A stretch of DNA of 64,000 nucleotides, from the NCBI RefSeq assembly GCF_017316185.1, contig NZ_JAFLVX010000005.1:1-64000 (forward strand). Direction: 5' to 3'. This DNA comes from Candidatus Vagococcus giribetii (GTDB lineage Bacteria; Bacillota; Bacilli; Lactobacillales; Vagococcaceae). The position numbers and the translations under genes are program-made. This document shows, one piece after another, positions 63,457 to 64,000 of the stretch. How positions within the stretch are numbered: the stretch's first letter is position 1; the number at the start of each line of letters is the position of its first letter. A model generated the notes under the pieces. That model was given only the letters and a program-made list of their open reading frames with translations. It was not told the DNA's origin and made no database searches.

Positions 63457-64000
63457 ATGAAGAAAAAGCTTAGTTTACAGGCCTTATTGTCACTAACCTT
63501 TATTGTAACTTTATTAATTTCTGTTTCCATTTCTTATGGATTGATTGTGAAAAATGCGGCTAATCGTGTCAAACAAGACGAAGAAAGACTTCTCTTAAAT
63601 ACAGGAAAATACCTCGCTGAAGAACCGTTGATTATTAACCAACTTAAAGAAGAAAAAACGAGTCTTGAACTTCAACAATACGTGGCTCGAGTTTCTGAGG
63701 TTTATCATTTAGACTTCATTGTGGTCATGACGATGGATACTCTACGCCTGACTCACCCCGATCCCAAACAAATCGGAAAACACTTTATTGGCGGAGACGA
63801 ACAAGGGGCTCTTCAAGGAAAAAGCGAAACCTCGATTAGTAAAGGAACTCTTGGAAGGTCATTACGGGGATTTGTTCCAGTCTATGATACTCAAGATCCT
63901 AGTAAACAAATTGGCGTTGTGGCTTTAGGTATCAAAATGAATTCCTTAGCTGAGATGATTAATCAATCCAAAAAAGATTATCAACTCTCACTGATTATTA
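63457..64000 (+). CDS. maeK: CitA/DcuS-type sensor histidine kinase, partial (MaeK-like)
   Basis: The gene runs off the right edge after 181 codons. It starts with AAAAGGGAGG and ATG 63457. The visible part has a first membrane span (residues 9-30) and a periplasmic PDC/Cache sensor domain. That domain contains YVARVSEVYHLDFIVVMTMD, the ligand-site RLTHPDPKQIGK, and LGRSLRGFVPVYD followed by QIGVVALGI. These are hallmarks of sensors for citrate, malate or fumarate. Divergence from maePE fits the maeKR two-component system; kinase domain and partner regulator lie outside the window. Confidence 0.88.
   Translation, partial: MKKKLSLQALLSLTFIVTLLISVSISYGLIVKNAANRVKQDEERLLLNTGKYLAEEPLIINQLKEEKTSLELQQYVARVSEVYHLDFIVVMTMDTLRLTHPDPKQIGKHFIGGDEQGALQGKSETSISKGTLGRSLRGFVPVYDTQDPSKQIGVVALGIKMNSLAEMINQSKKDYQLSLII

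Overview
The window reads as a low-GC Gram-positive chromosome of the Lactobacillales. Cell-wall sorting (LPQTGE), many PTS genes, a mae malate locus, MarR/LysR/RpiR regulators, AT-rich spacers and GGAGG ribosome sites fit Enterococcaceae. Vagococcus is my best guess, because a full short-chain acyl-CoA pathway sits among otherwise Enterococcus-like genes; this is inference, not proof. I see no tRNA, rRNA or CRISPR array, and no prophage.

Layout. 0-4.3 kb: small membrane proteins, an LPXTG protein with five 81-residue repeats, a truncated-looking HTH regulator, and two copies of a putative small-RNA gene. 4.3-10 kb: one reverse-strand operon (PRD regulator, ascorbate-type PTS IIB and IIC, small helical protein, class II aldolase, P-loop kinase) that looks like an uptake, phosphorylation and cleavage route for an unknown sugar or sugar acid. 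10-24 kb: lipoprotein carboxylesterase, nitroreductase, MFS carrier, an SsuABC-type ABC transporter, two acetyltransferases, a VanZ-RDD protein, an orphan OppA-like lipoprotein, and a third copy of the small RNA. 24-27 kb: argGH. 27-32 kb: bglG-bglP-bglA-like operon plus an M20 amidohydrolase, controlled by a RAT/terminator antitermination switch. 32-36.5 kb: an IS200-type element, an amidohydrolase/MFS pair, and a gene-poor stretch with a transposase relic and another small-RNA candidate. 38-46 kb: thiolase, hydroxyacyl-CoA dehydrogenase, crotonase and CoA-transferase operon with a divergent LysR gene, an acyl-CoA dehydrogenase, and a FabK-like flavoprotein with a Fur-type box between the last two. 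46-56 kb: assorted metabolic and regulatory genes, a second phospho-beta-glucosidase with an RpiR regulator, and an IS200 relic. 56-60 kb: an mhq-type quinone-stress operon with a perfect MhqR-like operator. 60-64 kb: YoaK-like protein and the malate locus maeE-maeP with a divergent maeK running off the edge.

The most interesting signal is a three-copy locus (about 2.47-2.64, 3.82-3.99 and 18.74-18.90 kb). Each copy has the same promoter architecture, two TTCACA-like boxes exactly 33 bp apart followed 9 bp later by TATTAT. Each then has a conserved core with a CCTCC hairpin loop and the complement of an ATGAAAAAG start region, and ends in a strong terminator whose stem sequence differs while its pairing is kept. 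I read this as a family of trans-acting small RNAs aimed at translation starts, analogous to but distinct from streptococcal csRNAs. The opposite strand of each copy could encode a 17-21 residue hydrophobic peptide, so that alternative is recorded separately.
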